Shown: positions 9,302-18,445, counted from the first letter of the stretch. The stretch: DNA of 64,000 nucleotides from Paenibacillus athensensis (GCF_004514475.2 NZ_MYFO02000001.1:434001-498000); one strand, 5' to 3'. The notes: generated by a model not told the origin, from the sequence alone. Translations and numbers: made by a program.

Positions 9302-10342
9302 ATGCAGATCATTATTCCGCAAATGCGCATTGAAGCGGGCGCACATTGTCTGTTTGCCAGCTTGCGCAATCTGCTCGCCGCCGGCTTTGGCATCCGGCTG
9401 TCTGAGGCGGACATTTATTTCCGCTGCGACGGCATGAATGTCGAATACTTGCCGCTGTCGCGTCCTTACTGGATCGGCCGCTCCGGCGACGCGATGATGC
9501 GCCAGTTCGCCGCGCTGGGCCCCGTGCGGACGCGTTATCATTTCGGCGTTCCCGAGCCAGCCGCACGGCTGGCTGTGGCCGAAGATATCGCCCGCGAGCT
9601 TGCTGCCGGACGGCTCGCGCTGCTGTTCGCGCACAGCGGCTGCCTGACCTACCATCAGGTATACCGCGACAATCCGAGCCGTCCGCACGTAATCGGCATC
9701 TACGGCATCGATCTGGCCCGGGACACGGCGTATGTGATCGATTCGTTCCTGCTCGACATCGGGGGAACCGTCCATACGTATCAGGGACCAGCGCCGCTCA
9801 GTTCGTTGCTCGCCGGGATGTACGGGCTCACTTATCTGGAAGGGCCGCACGCAGCAGGCGAATGGGCCGATGCCGACGAGCCATCGGTTAACGAACCGAC
9901 CCCGATTGCTTATGTCCGCGACGGCATCGGACGCTTTCTCGGCGGTTCGGTCGGCGAGTGGGGCAATGCGCAAGGCTTGGCGGCGTACCGTTCGTTTTTC
10001 GAGCGGCTGACCACCGTGCCTGAGCTGGATGACGCCACGTTCACACAAACGTGCAAGGAGCTTTATTACTGCTTGCGTATCGGCACGGTGATGCATCAGT
10101 GGGCCTATCTGCAGCAGATCGTGCGCGAAAATACGTCGGCGCTGCGTTCCAGTGCCGATGCGTGGCTGGAGACGTTCGCTGCGGAAGAGCAGGAATGGCA
10201 AAAGCACTTGCTCGGCTTTTACAAAAATGGACTGCGGGCCTACAAGGCCAATTGGGGCGTGGCGCTTGAGCGCAGTCACAGGCTCGTCGACCGCCAAGCG
10301 GCTGTACTGCGGCAATTTGCCGACGATCTGATCATCGATTAG
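9302..10342 (+). CDS. BtrH-like N-terminal domain protein (candidate acyltransferase)
   Basis: A 346-residue protein whose N-terminus (GAHCLFASLRNLL, then LSEADIYF) matches the butirosin biosynthesis protein H domain, a papain/C39-like fold. A Cys in GAHC, a His in SRPHVIGIYG (about residue 130) and an Asp in YVIDSF would form the catalytic set. In butirosin, BtrH transfers the finished acyl chain from the carrier BtrI to the aminoglycoside. The C-terminal third is helical and not recognised. AGGAG lies seven bases before the ATG. It closes the operon, followed by a terminator. Confidence 0.8.
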   Translation: MQIIIPQMRIEAGAHCLFASLRNLLAAGFGIRLSEADIYFRCDGMNVEYLPLSRPYWIGRSGDAMMRQFAALGPVRTRYHFGVPEPAARLAVAEDIARELAAGRLALLFAHSGCLTYHQVYRDNPSRPHVIGIYGIDLARDTAYVIDSFLLDIGGTVHTYQGPAPLSSLLAGMYGLTYLEGPHAAGEWADADEPSVNEPTPIAYVRDGIGRFLGGSVGEWGNAQGLAAYRSFFERLTTVPELDDATFTQTCKELYYCLRIGTVMHQWAYLQQIVRENTSALRSSADAWLETFAAEEQEWQKHLLGFYKNGLRAYKANWGVALERSHRLVDRQAAVLRQFADDLIID

Positions 10343-10386
10343 CCCGCAGCGCAGCAACAGCAGCTAGCCCTAACGACCTCCGTATA

Positions 10387-10428
10387 AGACCTTGTCTGCC
10401 ATTGGCTGTGGCGGGCAGGGTCTTTTTC
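10387..10428 (+). terminator. Rho-independent terminator ending the biosynthetic operon
   Basis: AGACCTTGTCTGCC pairs with GGCGGGCAGGGTCT (three G-U pairs) and is followed by five T residues. It lies 45 bases after the last gene of the carrier-protein operon. Confidence 0.8.
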
Positions 10429-10454
10429 CCGCAGGCAGGGCAGAACAGCTGTTT

Positions 10455-10484
10455 TTGGCAGCAGACGGCGGATTCTGCTATGAT
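10455..10484 (+). promoter_or_regulatory. sigma-A promoter of msrAB
   Basis: TTGGCA and TATGAT are separated by 18 bases, and the -10 box is extended (TGCTATGAT). The msrAB start codon is 46 bases downstream. The preceding terminator separates it from the biosynthetic operon. Confidence 0.7.
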
Positions 10485-10529
10485 GGAGCTGTGAACATAC
10501 CTCTAAATGTGAAAGGATCGGTGAGCAGG

Positions 10530-11504
10530 ATGGAAGAGCAGATTCAGGACAAACCGCGGCGGGAGCTGGCGACGTTCGCCGGAGGCTGTTTTTGGTGTAT
10601 GGTGACCCCGTTCGAGCAGTTGCCGGGGATCCTTCAGGTAGAGTCCGGCTACACCGGCGGACATACGGAAAACCCGACTTATCAGGAGGTTTGCTCGGAA
10701 ACGACCGGGCACGCCGAAGCGGTGCAAATTACGTTTGATCCCGATGTTTTCCCCTATGCCAAGCTGCTGCAGCTGTTCTGGCGGCAAATTGATCCGACCG
10801 ATGCAGGCGGGCAGTTTCATGACCGGGGCTCGTCGTATCGACCGGCGATTTTTTACCATAGTGAAGAACAGCGCAAGCTGGCGGAGGCGTCCCGCAACGA
10901 TTTGGAGCTGAGCAAACGATTCAACCGGCCGATTGCTACGGAAATCGTCCCGGCAGGCCCGTTTTATCCGGCTGAGGACTATCACCAGGGCTACCATCAC
11001 AAAAACCCGCTGCGCTACAAAATGTACCGCAAGGGCTCGGGACGCGACGCGTTCATCGCTTCGCATTGGAATACCGATAAGGACAAAGAGGAGCGCCGGA
11101 AAAAGCTGACCCCGCTGCAATACGAGGTGACGCAAAACAATGCGACCGAACGGCCGTTCCAGAACGAGTTCTGGGACCACCACGAGGAAGGCATTTATGT
11201 GGATATTGTCTCCGGCGAACCGCTGTTCAGCTCGCGGGACAAATTCGACTCGGGCTGCGGCTGGCCAAGCTTCACCCAACCGCTGGTCAACGGCTTTGTT
11301 GTCGAGAAGCAGGACCTGAGCCATTTCATGGTACGGACCGAGGTCCGCAGCCTGGATGCCGATTCGCATCTGGGGCATGTGTTTACGGACGGTCCCGGAC
11401 CAAACGGGCTGCGCTATTGCATCAATTCCGCCGCGCTGCGCTTCGTGCCCAAGGCGGAGATGGAGAAAGAGGGCTACGGCGCTTATTTGAGCATGCTGGA
11501 TTAA
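10530..11504 (+). CDS. msrAB: bifunctional peptide methionine sulfoxide reductase MsrA/MsrB
   Basis: A 324-residue fusion. The N-terminal MsrA domain has the catalytic GGCFWC motif, and the C-terminal MsrB domain has SGCGWPSF and [11 protein letters not shown] with the catalytic cysteine. MsrA reduces the S and MsrB the R epimer of methionine sulfoxide in proteins. The MsrB half shows no CxxC zinc pairs. The start is uncertain: the ATG at 10530 has AAAGGA 12 bases away, while a GTG at 10521 has it only three bases away. It is a single-gene unit with its own promoter and terminator. Confidence 0.95.
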   Translation: MEEQIQDKPRRELATFAGGCFWCMVTPFEQLPGILQVESGYTGGHTENPTYQEVCSETTGHAEAVQITFDPDVFPYAKLLQLFWRQIDPTDAGGQFHDRGSSYRPAIFYHSEEQRKLAEASRNDLELSKRFNRPIATEIVPAGPFYPAEDYHQGYHHKNPLRYKMYRKGSGRDAFIASHWNTDKDKEERRKKLTPLQYEVTQNNATERPFQNEFWDHHEEGIYVDIVSGEPLFSSRDKFDSGCGWPSFTQPLVNGFVVEKQDLSHFMVRTEVRSLDADSHLGHVFTDGPGPNGLRYCINSAALRFVPKAEMEKEGYGAYLSMLD

Positions 11505-11532
11505 CGCCGTTCCGTGACGCATACGCGGATTG

Positions 11533-11574
11533 AGGACGCACCCCCGAACGAAAGGCCGGGACTGCGTCTTTTTT
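11533..11574 (+). terminator. Rho-independent terminator after msrAB
   Basis: GACGCA (11535-11540) pairs with TGCGTC (11563-11568), with inner CCCCG/CGGG pairing, followed by six T residues. Confidence 0.8.
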
Positions 11575-11622
11575 ACGCCGAACCAAAGACGAGGTATAGA
11601 CAGGAAGGGCGGCTCGAAGGCA

Positions 11623-12942
11623 ATGAGTCATGAATCCGGTACACCGGTCAACAGGTTTCAACGATACACAGATTCACCCGAGCTGCAAAAGAGATTGTAT
11701 AAGCGCACCTTATGGATCGTCGTCATGTCGCAAATTTTCGGGGGCGCGGGTCTGGCCGCAGGCGTTACGGTCGGGGCTCTTTTGGCCCAGGAGATGCTGG
11801 GCTCGGAAAGCTTTACCGGCGTTCCCGCCGCCTTGCTTACGCTCGGTTCGGCCGGAGCGGCCTGGCTGGTGGGCCGGCTGACGCAACGTGCCGGACGCCG
11901 GCTCGGTCTGGCTACCGGATTTTTGACTGGCGGACTTGGCGCTTTAGGCATTATCGCAGCGGCCCTCAGCAGCAACGTTACCTTATTGTTCGTCTCGCTG
12001 CTTGTTTACGGTGCAGGAGCGGCCACGAACCTGCAGGCGCGTTATGCCGGAGCCGATTTGGCTCAGCCGAATCAGCGGGCCAAAGCCATCAGTATGGCAA
12101 TGGTATCCACCACACTCGGCGCGGTTGCCGGCCCCAATACAGTCGCAGCCACCGGCAGCTTGGCCGCTGCCCTCGGAATTCCTGCGCTGGCCGGACCGTT
12201 TATCCTCGCTGCAGCGGCTTATCTGCTGGCGGGAGTCGTTTTTGTCCTGTTTTTGCGGCCGGATCCGTATCTCGTAGCCAGAGCGATCTTCGAAGCCCGG
12301 CAAGCTGTACAACCCGCAGCAGGGTCGGCGCCAGAGCCTGCGCCGCGAACGAGCGGTAGCAGCGGGCTGCTTGTCGGCGCTACAGTGATGGTTTTAACGC
12401 AAATTGTGATGATTGCCATTATGACCATGACGCCAATCCATATGAAGCATCACGGCCACAGTCTGGCGGAGGTCGGCTTCGTCATTGGCGTGCATATCGG
12501 CTCGATGTATTTGCCGTCGCTGGTCACAGGCGTGCTGATTGACAAAATCGGCCGCAAGACGATGTCGATTGCATCCGGAGGCGTATTATTGCTTGCAGGC
12601 GTTACAGCGGCTGCGGCTCCGCCGGACTCGATGCCGGTGCTGGTAATCGCGCTCTCGCTGCTCGGAATCGGCTGGAATTTGGGCTTGATCAGCGGTACCG
12701 CGATTATCGTAGATGCGACAACGCCCGCGACGCGCGCCAAGACGCAGGGGACCATCGACGTATTAGTGGCGCTGGCCGGAGCCGCAGGCGGCGCATTCTC
12801 AGGAATGGTCGTCGCACAGACCAGCTATGCGATGCTATCGCTGGCCGGCGGCGGTTTGTCGCTGCTGCTCATTCCTGTCGTTATCTGGTCGCGAAGCCGC
12901 TCCATAGCGGATCAAGCCGCGGCAACAAAATCCGCGAATTAG
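11623..12942 (+). CDS. major facilitator superfamily transporter
   Basis: A 439-residue protein with 12 hydrophobic segments. It shows the MFS loop 2-3 pattern LVGRLTQRAGRRLG, and the motif recurs in the second half as GVLIDKIGRKTMS. The chosen start (MSHESG) lies beyond the msrAB terminator; the upstream in-frame ATG at 11530 would sit inside that terminator. The proton-coupled drug-efflux type is the closest general description. The substrate is not identifiable and no regulator is adjacent. Confidence 0.85.
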   Translation: MSHESGTPVNRFQRYTDSPELQKRLYKRTLWIVVMSQIFGGAGLAAGVTVGALLAQEMLGSESFTGVPAALLTLGSAGAAWLVGRLTQRAGRRLGLATGFLTGGLGALGIIAAALSSNVTLLFVSLLVYGAGAATNLQARYAGADLAQPNQRAKAISMAMVSTTLGAVAGPNTVAATGSLAAALGIPALAGPFILAAAAYLLAGVVFVLFLRPDPYLVARAIFEARQAVQPAAGSAPEPAPRTSGSSGLLVGATVMVLTQIVMIAIMTMTPIHMKHHGHSLAEVGFVIGVHIGSMYLPSLVTGVLIDKIGRKTMSIASGGVLLLAGVTAAAAPPDSMPVLVIALSLLGIGWNLGLISGTAIIVDATTPATRAKTQGTIDVLVALAGAAGGAFSGMVVAQTSYAMLSLAGGGLSLLLIPVVIWSRSRSIADQAAATKSAN

Positions 12943-13068
12943 TTAACATAATTTTAGTTATGTAATCATATCTATTTTAAGCTAATTTTAAATTTTCCTT
13001 CATATTCCCTTCATAATTGCCAATTACACTGAGAGGGCAACGGAAATTGGTCAAGGTGGGGGAGTCCG

Positions 13069-13683
13069 GTGAGCTACATAGTTAAAAATTTGCACTTTTT
13101 GGTGATTCATGTCCCGATTGCGATGCTGCTGTTCAGCTTCCTCTTCGATCTGGTCGCCAAGATTCTGAAGAAAGAGCAGTGGCACATCGCCGGTCTGCTT
13201 TGTCTGATCATCGGGACGCTTGGAGCGATCGCCGCCGTCATCACCGGCCCGGAGAACGAGCGTAATCCGCTGTTTCCGCAGCACGAGCTGTATGGAAAAA
13301 TCACCATGTTTTTCTTCATCGTGCTCACGCTGATTCGCATCGGCCTGCTGTGGCGCAGCAAGCTGGAGCTCGGACGCAATTGGGTATATTTGGTCGGAGC
13401 GCTGATCGGCGTTGTGCTGGTGTCTTACACGGGTCATCTGGGCGGGCAGATGGTTCACCCCGATTTCAGCAAATTTAACGGCCAGTTCAACAATGGCCAA
13501 ATGCGCCAGGGACCGGGCGAAGGCGGCATGAACGGTCAGCCTGGCGGACGCCAGCGCTTCCAGCAGGGAGGCGGGCAACGCCAGCAGCAAGGCGGCGGCA
13601 AAGCCAACGGCAGCGATTCAAACAATCCGAATCCGCCGGCCAATGCTGATGCCGGTTCCGAGTCGGGAGCGGCCGCGAATTAG
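13069..13683 (+). CDS. DUF2231-type membrane protein with a Gly/Gln/Asn-rich tail
   Basis: A 204-residue protein that starts at a GTG with GGTGGGGGAG upstream. The first 130 residues hold four membrane segments and the LHFLVIHVPIAML opening typical of DUF2231 proteins, where conserved histidines may bind haem or metal. The last 70 residues are low-complexity (Gly, Gln, Asn, Arg), with repeats such as GGQRQQQGGG, and would lie outside the membrane. The function is unknown. An AT-rich gap of 126 bases precedes it and a strong terminator follows, so it is a stand-alone unit. Confidence 0.7.
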   Translation: MSYIVKNLHFLVIHVPIAMLLFSFLFDLVAKILKKEQWHIAGLLCLIIGTLGAIAAVITGPENERNPLFPQHELYGKITMFFFIVLTLIRIGLLWRSKLELGRNWVYLVGALIGVVLVSYTGHLGGQMVHPDFSKFNGQFNNGQMRQGPGEGGMNGQPGGRQRFQQGGGQRQQQGGGKANGSDSNNPNPPANADAGSESGAAAN

Positions 13684-13687
13684 CGCG

Positions 13688-13730
13688 AAAGACAATCCTC
13701 AGCTTGCGGGCGACAGGATTGTCTTTTTTT
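13688..13730 (+). terminator. strong Rho-independent terminator
   Basis: AAGACAATCCT pairs perfectly with AGGATTGTCTT and runs into a T tract. Confidence 0.9.
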
Positions 13731-13851
13731 GGCCCCGATGTCGGAAGATTCAGCTATAGTTGTTTTTTCCATTGCCAACAGGCGGCGCACAGGTTAATCT
13801 TACAGTGCGCTGATCTTCAAGCGCGATCCACTGAGGACAGGAGCTGAGCGG

Positions 13852-14053
13852 TATAATGGATTTTTCTTGCTAATCGGAGAATATAAAACGGCAGGACGCG
13901 TATTTGCGTCTGTTTTATCTCTTGGTGCGCAGGAAAATTTCATAGGCTTCCCGCTTGGACATACCGATAGGCAAGGACCCGCTTCGCTTGGCGAGGAGGG
14001 CTAACTGTTGGAATAAATCGAGCTGCGGGAAGCCATTCCTGCGGCTTTTTTTG
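13852..14053 (+). promoter_or_regulatory. attenuation leader of the Lsa-type ABC-F gene
   Basis: A TATAAT at 13852-13857 starts a leader of about 200 bases. Just before the ABC-F gene lies an intrinsic terminator: AGCTGCGGGAA (14021-14031) pairs with TTCCTGCGGCT (14036-14046), followed by a seven-T run. An upstream segment GGCTTCCCGC (13945-13954) is a perfect ten-base complement of GCGGGAAGCC (14025-14034), which overlaps the terminator's 5' arm, so an antiterminator can form. Antibiotic-resistance ABC-F genes are known to be controlled by such ribosome-sensing attenuators. This is the only content of the 343-base gap. No convincing leader peptide was found. Confidence 0.7.
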
Positions 14054-14073
14054 CTTACAGCGGAGGATATTTT

Positions 14074-15573
14074 ATGTCATTAATTAAAATCACGAATTTG
14101 ACGTTTGCTTATCCGGGCAGCTATGATCCTGTTTTCGAAGATACGAGCTTTCAGATCGATACGGACTGGAGGCTCGGCTTCACGGGACGCAACGGGCGGG
14201 GGAAAACGACGTTTCTCCAGCTGCTGCAAGGCAAATATGCGTATAGCGGACATATTACTGCTCAGGTGAGCTTTGACTATTTTCCTTATACGGTGCCGGA
14301 CAGCCGGCTGCCGACGCGCGAGGTAGCGCAGCGCATTGCGCCGGATGCCCAGATGTGGGAGATTGAACGCGAGCTCAATCTTCTGCAAATGGCTGACGAC
14401 ACGCTCGAACGACCGTTCGCGACGTTGTCCAATGGCGAGCAGACCAAGCTGCTGCTGGCGGCTTTATTTTTGAAAGAGCATCATTTCCTGTTGATCGACG
14501 AACCGACTAACCATCTTGATCTTCACGCCCGAAGACTGGTTGCCGATTATTTGCGGAGCAAGCGCGGATTTATTCTGGTCTCGCACGACCGCGAATTTCT
14601 TGATCGCTGCGTCGACCACATTCTGGCGATCAATAAGACGAATCTGGAGATCCAGAAGGGCAATTTCTCGGAGTGGCTGGTGAACAAGGAGCGGCAGGAC
14701 CAATACGAGCTGGCTGAAAATGCCAAGCTGCGCAAAGACATCAAGCGGCTGGACGAAGCCGCCCGCCGGACGAGCGACTGGTCGGATGAAGTCGAGAAAA
14801 CCAAAAACGGCTCGCGCAACTCCGGCTCCAAGGTGGATAAAGGCTACATCGGCCACAAGGCGGCTAAAATGATGAAGCGCTCGAAGTCACTGGAGAAGCG
14901 GCAGCACGCTGCGATCGAGGAGAAATCCGGGCTGCTCCATAACGTCGAGGAAGCCGACAGTCTGAAAATCGTCCAGCTTGCGCATCACACGAACCGCTTT
15001 GTGGAGCTTGAGCGCGTGGCAATTGCTTACGGGGGACTTACGGCCTGCGCCGGCATCAGCTTCACGATAGAGCGTGGGGACCGCGTTGCGCTCATAGGCC
15101 CGAACGGTGCGGGCAAATCGAGCGTGCTGAAGCTGATCTGCGGAGAACCGCTGGCCTATGGAGGCACGCTGAGGCTGGCCAGCCGGCTGAAGATTTCCTA
15201 CGTCTCGCAGGATACCTCGCATTTGCACGGCAGCTTAACCGACTACGCGCGGCAATTCGGAATTGACGAAAGCCGGTTTAAAGCGATCCTGCGCAAGCTG
15301 GATTTTGCCCGGGTGCAGTTCGAGAAAGACATGGCGTCGTTTAGTGGCGGACAAAAAAAGAAGGTGCTGCTGGCCCGAAGCCTGTGTGAGCAGGCGCACC
15401 TGCACGTATGGGATGAACCGCTCAATTTTATTGATGTCATCTCGCGCATGCAAATCGAGGAGCTGCTGCTGGAAAGCGCGCCGACGCTGCTATTTGTCGA
15501 GCACGACAGCCGCTTTTGCCACAGTGTGGCCACCAAGCTTGTGGAGCTGGCTCCGCCGTCGGGACACGAATAA
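14074..15573 (+). CDS. Lsa-type ABC-F ribosomal protection protein
   Basis: A 499-residue soluble protein with two ABC domains and no membrane segments. The first has Walker A GRNGRGKTTF (about residue 39) and LIDEPTNHLD; the second has GPNGAGKSSV (about 343), FSGGQKKKV and WDEPLNFIDVISRMQIEELL, a hallmark of Lsa-family proteins. The linker between the domains is charged and helical. Such proteins bind the ribosomal E site and displace lincosamides, streptogramin A or pleuromutilins. AGCGGAGG precedes the ATG. Its terminator-containing leader implies antibiotic-induced expression. The exact resistance spectrum cannot be read from sequence. Confidence 0.88.
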   Translation: MSLIKITNLTFAYPGSYDPVFEDTSFQIDTDWRLGFTGRNGRGKTTFLQLLQGKYAYSGHITAQVSFDYFPYTVPDSRLPTREVAQRIAPDAQMWEIERELNLLQMADDTLERPFATLSNGEQTKLLLAALFLKEHHFLLIDEPTNHLDLHARRLVADYLRSKRGFILVSHDREFLDRCVDHILAINKTNLEIQKGNFSEWLVNKERQDQYELAENAKLRKDIKRLDEAARRTSDWSDEVEKTKNGSRNSGSKVDKGYIGHKAAKMMKRSKSLEKRQHAAIEEKSGLLHNVEEADSLKIVQLAHHTNRFVELERVAIAYGGLTACAGISFTIERGDRVALIGPNGAGKSSVLKLICGEPLAYGGTLRLASRLKISYVSQDTSHLHGSLTDYARQFGIDESRFKAILRKLDFARVQFEKDMASFSGGQKKKVLLARSLCEQAHLHVWDEPLNFIDVISRMQIEELLLESAPTLLFVEHDSRFCHSVATKLVELAPPSGHE

Positions 15574-15583
15574 AGCCAATGTT

Positions 15584-15604
15584 GCCCGCGAAAGCGGGCT
15601 TTTT
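15584..15604 (+). terminator. Rho-independent terminator after the ABC-F gene
   Basis: GCCCGC-GAAA-GCGGGC forms a GNRA-capped stem followed by five T residues. Confidence 0.88.
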
Positions 15605-15712
15605 GCGCTGCTGCGTGATAAGCTGGAACTGAAAGAGACCGTTCATGCGGTGCGTTAGTGCCGGGAAGCTGATCCAAGACCGGACGGTCGCATCGGGAAA
15701 GAGGGGAATTTC

Positions 15713-16606
15713 ATGCTGGACATGCTGGATCGCATCAAAGGCGGTTTGTACGGCGTCGCTGTCGGCGACGCGCTGGGCGGCACGACAGAATTTATGAGCG
15801 CGGGGGAAATCAAGCGTCAGTACGGCTATTTGACCGAAATTGTCGGGGGCGGCGTTTGGCAGCTGGCGCCGGGCGAGGTCACAGACGACACGCAGATGAC
15901 GTTATGCGTCGCCGAGGGCATTCTGGCAAATCCGGCAGATCCGGTTGCTGCGATCGGCGATCGCTTTTTACATTGGTATAAAAGCAATCCCAAGGATATC
16001 GGCAATATTATCCGCCGCGTGCTGGCCACCTACGAGGGCAATTGGTTCGCCGCTTCTTTTCTGGCTGATCAGGATTTGGGGCAAAGTGCGGGAAATGGCT
16101 CGTTAATGCGCTGTCTGCCGGTTGCGCTGATTTACCCTGATCTCGAGGAAGTGGAACGTGTGTCCCGCTTGCAGTCCAAAATGACGCACTATGACGAGCT
16201 TTGCAACGACATCTGCATCCTCTACAACCGGATCGCCTATCGGCTTCTTCAGGGTGAAGATTTGCATCGCGCGTTGGATATTGAGCTTGCTGCCACGCCA
16301 TTCGCCGCATATCCAGAGCAGGAGCCGGCTTGTGAGCCGAGCGGTTATGTCGTGCACAGCTTATCTTGGGCGGTCCATCACCTCAGCCGGGGCAGCTCGT
16401 TTGCCGACACGGTGCAGCGAGCTGCCAACGGGGGAGGGGACTCCGATACGATTGCCGCGATTGCCGGCGGCTTGGCCGGCGTTTATTACGGCTTCGAGCA
16501 GATGCCGGCTGCGTATCGCGAAGCGATTTTGATTCGCACGCAATTGGATGAATTGGCTCAGCGGATGACAGACGCCAGACGGCGGCTTGCGCTAGAGACG
16601 AATTAA
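15713..16606 (+). CDS. ADP-ribosylglycohydrolase family protein
   Basis: A 297-residue protein with the DraG/ARH signatures: GDALGGTTEF near residue 19, TDDTQM near residue 58 and GGDSDTIAAIAGGLAG near residue 243, the acidic residues of the dinuclear metal centre. The family removes ADP-ribose from arginine or other side chains, or hydrolyses related N-glycosides. GAGGGG lies seven bases before the ATG. No ADP-ribosyltransferase is adjacent, so the substrate is open. Confidence 0.9.
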   Translation: MLDMLDRIKGGLYGVAVGDALGGTTEFMSAGEIKRQYGYLTEIVGGGVWQLAPGEVTDDTQMTLCVAEGILANPADPVAAIGDRFLHWYKSNPKDIGNIIRRVLATYEGNWFAASFLADQDLGQSAGNGSLMRCLPVALIYPDLEEVERVSRLQSKMTHYDELCNDICILYNRIAYRLLQGEDLHRALDIELAATPFAAYPEQEPACEPSGYVVHSLSWAVHHLSRGSSFADTVQRAANGGGDSDTIAAIAGGLAGVYYGFEQMPAAYREAILIRTQLDELAQRMTDARRRLALETN

Positions 16607-16685
16607 GATAAAACTGTAGAAATTGTCATATATTACATTACAATTAGCTATAAGAGAACATACCGCTCATCAAGGAGGAATGCCT

Positions 16686-17450
16686 ATGTGGACACGCGCC
16701 GATTTGAAGGCACGAGCTTGGCACACGCTGCGGACATCTTATTGGAAGGGATTTTTGGCAAGCATCATTTTGCTTGTAATTACGGGAAGCTGCTCTTACC
16801 GAGCGTCGACAGGCGGCGGCAAAGGCAGCGATTTGGGGCTATCGCAAATGGGAGCCGCGGAACTTATCTTTGTGCTTGTCTTTGTGGGGATTGCATTTCT
16901 GATCTTTTTTGTCGTGTGGCTGGCTTGGCGGTTTCTGCTATGTGCTCCGTTTGAAGTAGGCGTGCGCCAGTATTTCAAGCAGGCTGCGCAGGGCGACGAC
17001 GATCTGCGGCATCTGGTTTACGCGTTTGGCGGCAGCCGGTATATGACCATTGTCAGGGCCATGCTGTGGCGAGCGTTATGGAGCTTTTTATGGTTTCTGG
17101 CCTTGGTTATCCCTTATTTTGTAAAATCATACGCCTACAGCATGGTGCCTTACATTCTGGCCGACGATCCCCAGGTCGGAGCCAAAAGGGCGCTGAAAAT
17201 CAGCATGCAGTTAACCCGCGGGCACAAATGGCGGATGTTTGTGCTCGATCTTTCCTTTATCGGCTGGTATCTGCTTGGCCTGCTGGCGCTGTTGGTTGGC
17301 ATTGTGTTCGTGCTGCCTTATGTAAATGCAACCAAAGCAGAGCTGTATCTGGAGCTGCGCAGCCGCTACAGCGGAGGCGGTCGGTTGGCCGATGAAATTC
17401 CGGGGCCGCTGGGGCCTGTCGGACCTCCCGGTCCGCCTGAATGGGCCTGA
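16686..17450 (+). CDS. DUF975 family membrane protein
   Basis: A 254-residue protein that begins with the family's RADLKARAWHTLRTSYWKGF segment before the first membrane helix. It has five or six hydrophobic segments and the KRALKISMQLTRGHKWRMF amphipathic stretch typical of DUF975. AAGGAGG is seven bases before the ATG at 16686; the ATG at 16680 is too close. The C-terminus ends in a collagen-like Gly-Pro run (GPLGPVGPPGPPE). Function unknown; DUF975 proteins are uncharacterised. The repeated 12-mer ACATACCGCTCA lies upstream at 16658. Confidence 0.8.
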   Translation: MWTRADLKARAWHTLRTSYWKGFLASIILLVITGSCSYRASTGGGKGSDLGLSQMGAAELIFVLVFVGIAFLIFFVVWLAWRFLLCAPFEVGVRQYFKQAAQGDDDLRHLVYAFGGSRYMTIVRAMLWRALWSFLWFLALVIPYFVKSYAYSMVPYILADDPQVGAKRALKISMQLTRGHKWRMFVLDLSFIGWYLLGLLALLVGIVFVLPYVNATKAELYLELRSRYSGGGRLADEIPGPLGPVGPPGPPEWA

Positions 17451-17460
17451 TTTCCAGACT

Positions 17461-17490
17461 TTGCAAAAAAACGCCCGTTATGCTATCATG
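17461..17490 (+). promoter_or_regulatory. sigma-A promoter before the AraC gene
   Basis: TTGCAA and TATCAT are spaced by 18 bases, and the -10 is extended (TGCTATCAT). It lies just after the DUF975 stop codon. Confidence 0.6.
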
Positions 17491-17561
17491 AATCGAACAA
17501 ACGTTCTTAAAATATAAACAGAACATATCCCGGCTCGATGAATGAAAAGGAAGGTGCGGCG

Positions 17562-18344
17562 TTGGCGGAGCGGTATCCGGAAATTGACGCGTTAATCGAT
17601 TATATTCAACACAATATCTACGAGCCGCTGCCGCTTGCCCACCTGGCCAGCTTTGCCGGTTACAGCCAATATCATTTTGCGCGAATTTTCAAGGAACGTA
17701 TCGGGCTTTCGCCGCTTTATTACGTGTCGGCCATGCGTTTGCAGAAAGCAAAGGATTTGCTGCTGCAGACGAATCTGAACATCCGCGACATCGGACTTGA
17801 GATCGGCCAGCAAAGCCTCGGAACGTTCACTACGCGCTTCAAGGAACGGGTCGGCGTCAGCCCTGCCGAATTTCGCCAGTCGGCTCAGCAGGCCGATCGT
17901 CATTTGAGCGCGCTGCAAAAGCTCACCCGCTGGCAGACGCCGCAGCAGCGCTCACCGCTCTGCGGGATCGTCACAGGCACGCTGCACGCCGCGGCGCCCT
18001 TTGAAGGCGTCGTGCTGGTCGGCTTGTTCGCCAAGCCGATCCCCGAAGGATTCCCGCTTTACGGAACGCTGGTATCGTCGCTGGACTCCTTTGCCTTTAC
18101 CAACGTAAAGCCGGGTATCTATTATTTGATGGCAACCTCGATATCATGGGGCTCGAAGGCGCTGGACGTGCTGCTGCCGCAAACGACGCTGCGCACGCGG
18201 AGCAAGGAACCGATTGTCGTGGCATCCGGTCATCCCGTACCGCCGCTGCGCGTGGAGCTGTTCGAGCCGCGCGCGGACGATCCGCCGATCCTCATTTCTT
18301 TGCCGCTGCTGATGAACAACTTCCTCCGTAGAATGCGCGAATAG
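17562..18344 (+). CDS. AraC-family transcriptional regulator with effector-binding-like C-terminus
   Basis: The N-terminal 100 residues form the two helix-turn-helix units of AraC proteins (HLASFAGYSQYHFARIFKERIG, split here across two motifs, then IGQQSLGTFTTRFKERVG). The C-terminal 150 residues resemble a small-molecule-binding domain, the reverse of the usual AraC order. The TTG at 17562 has AAAGGAAGG at ideal spacing; an ATG at 17538 in the same frame lacks a visible site but is possible. The TetL-like exporter gene follows about 100 bases later, so the regulator may control it. Confidence 0.85.
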   Translation: MAERYPEIDALIDYIQHNIYEPLPLAHLASFAGYSQYHFARIFKERIGLSPLYYVSAMRLQKAKDLLLQTNLNIRDIGLEIGQQSLGTFTTRFKERVGVSPAEFRQSAQQADRHLSALQKLTRWQTPQQRSPLCGIVTGTLHAAAPFEGVVLVGLFAKPIPEGFPLYGTLVSSLDSFAFTNVKPGIYYLMATSISWGSKALDVLLPQTTLRTRSKEPIVVASGHPVPPLRVELFEPRADDPPILISLPLLMNNFLRRMRE

Positions 18345-18445
18345 CAATCGATAAGAAATCGCGGCTTTCCGCAGATGCTACAATACGAGGGTAGCGCGCG
18401 ACTTGCGCGCACGTATACCAGAAGAGGAAGGAAGAACCTTTTATT

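Noticed and set aside
10392-10529. A 46-codon N-terminal extension of MsrAB starting in the preceding terminator.
   Set aside because: It would cover the promoter of the gene and begin inside the terminator hairpin; the sequence is not part of the MsrA domain.
13867-14004. A 45-codon frame from a TTG across the ABC-F leader, and a TTG-GAA-TAA micro-frame at 14008 behind AGGAGGG, as possible leader peptides.
   Set aside because: The long frame would start at the transcription start with no binding site; the short one has only two sense codons. Neither is convincing without conservation data.
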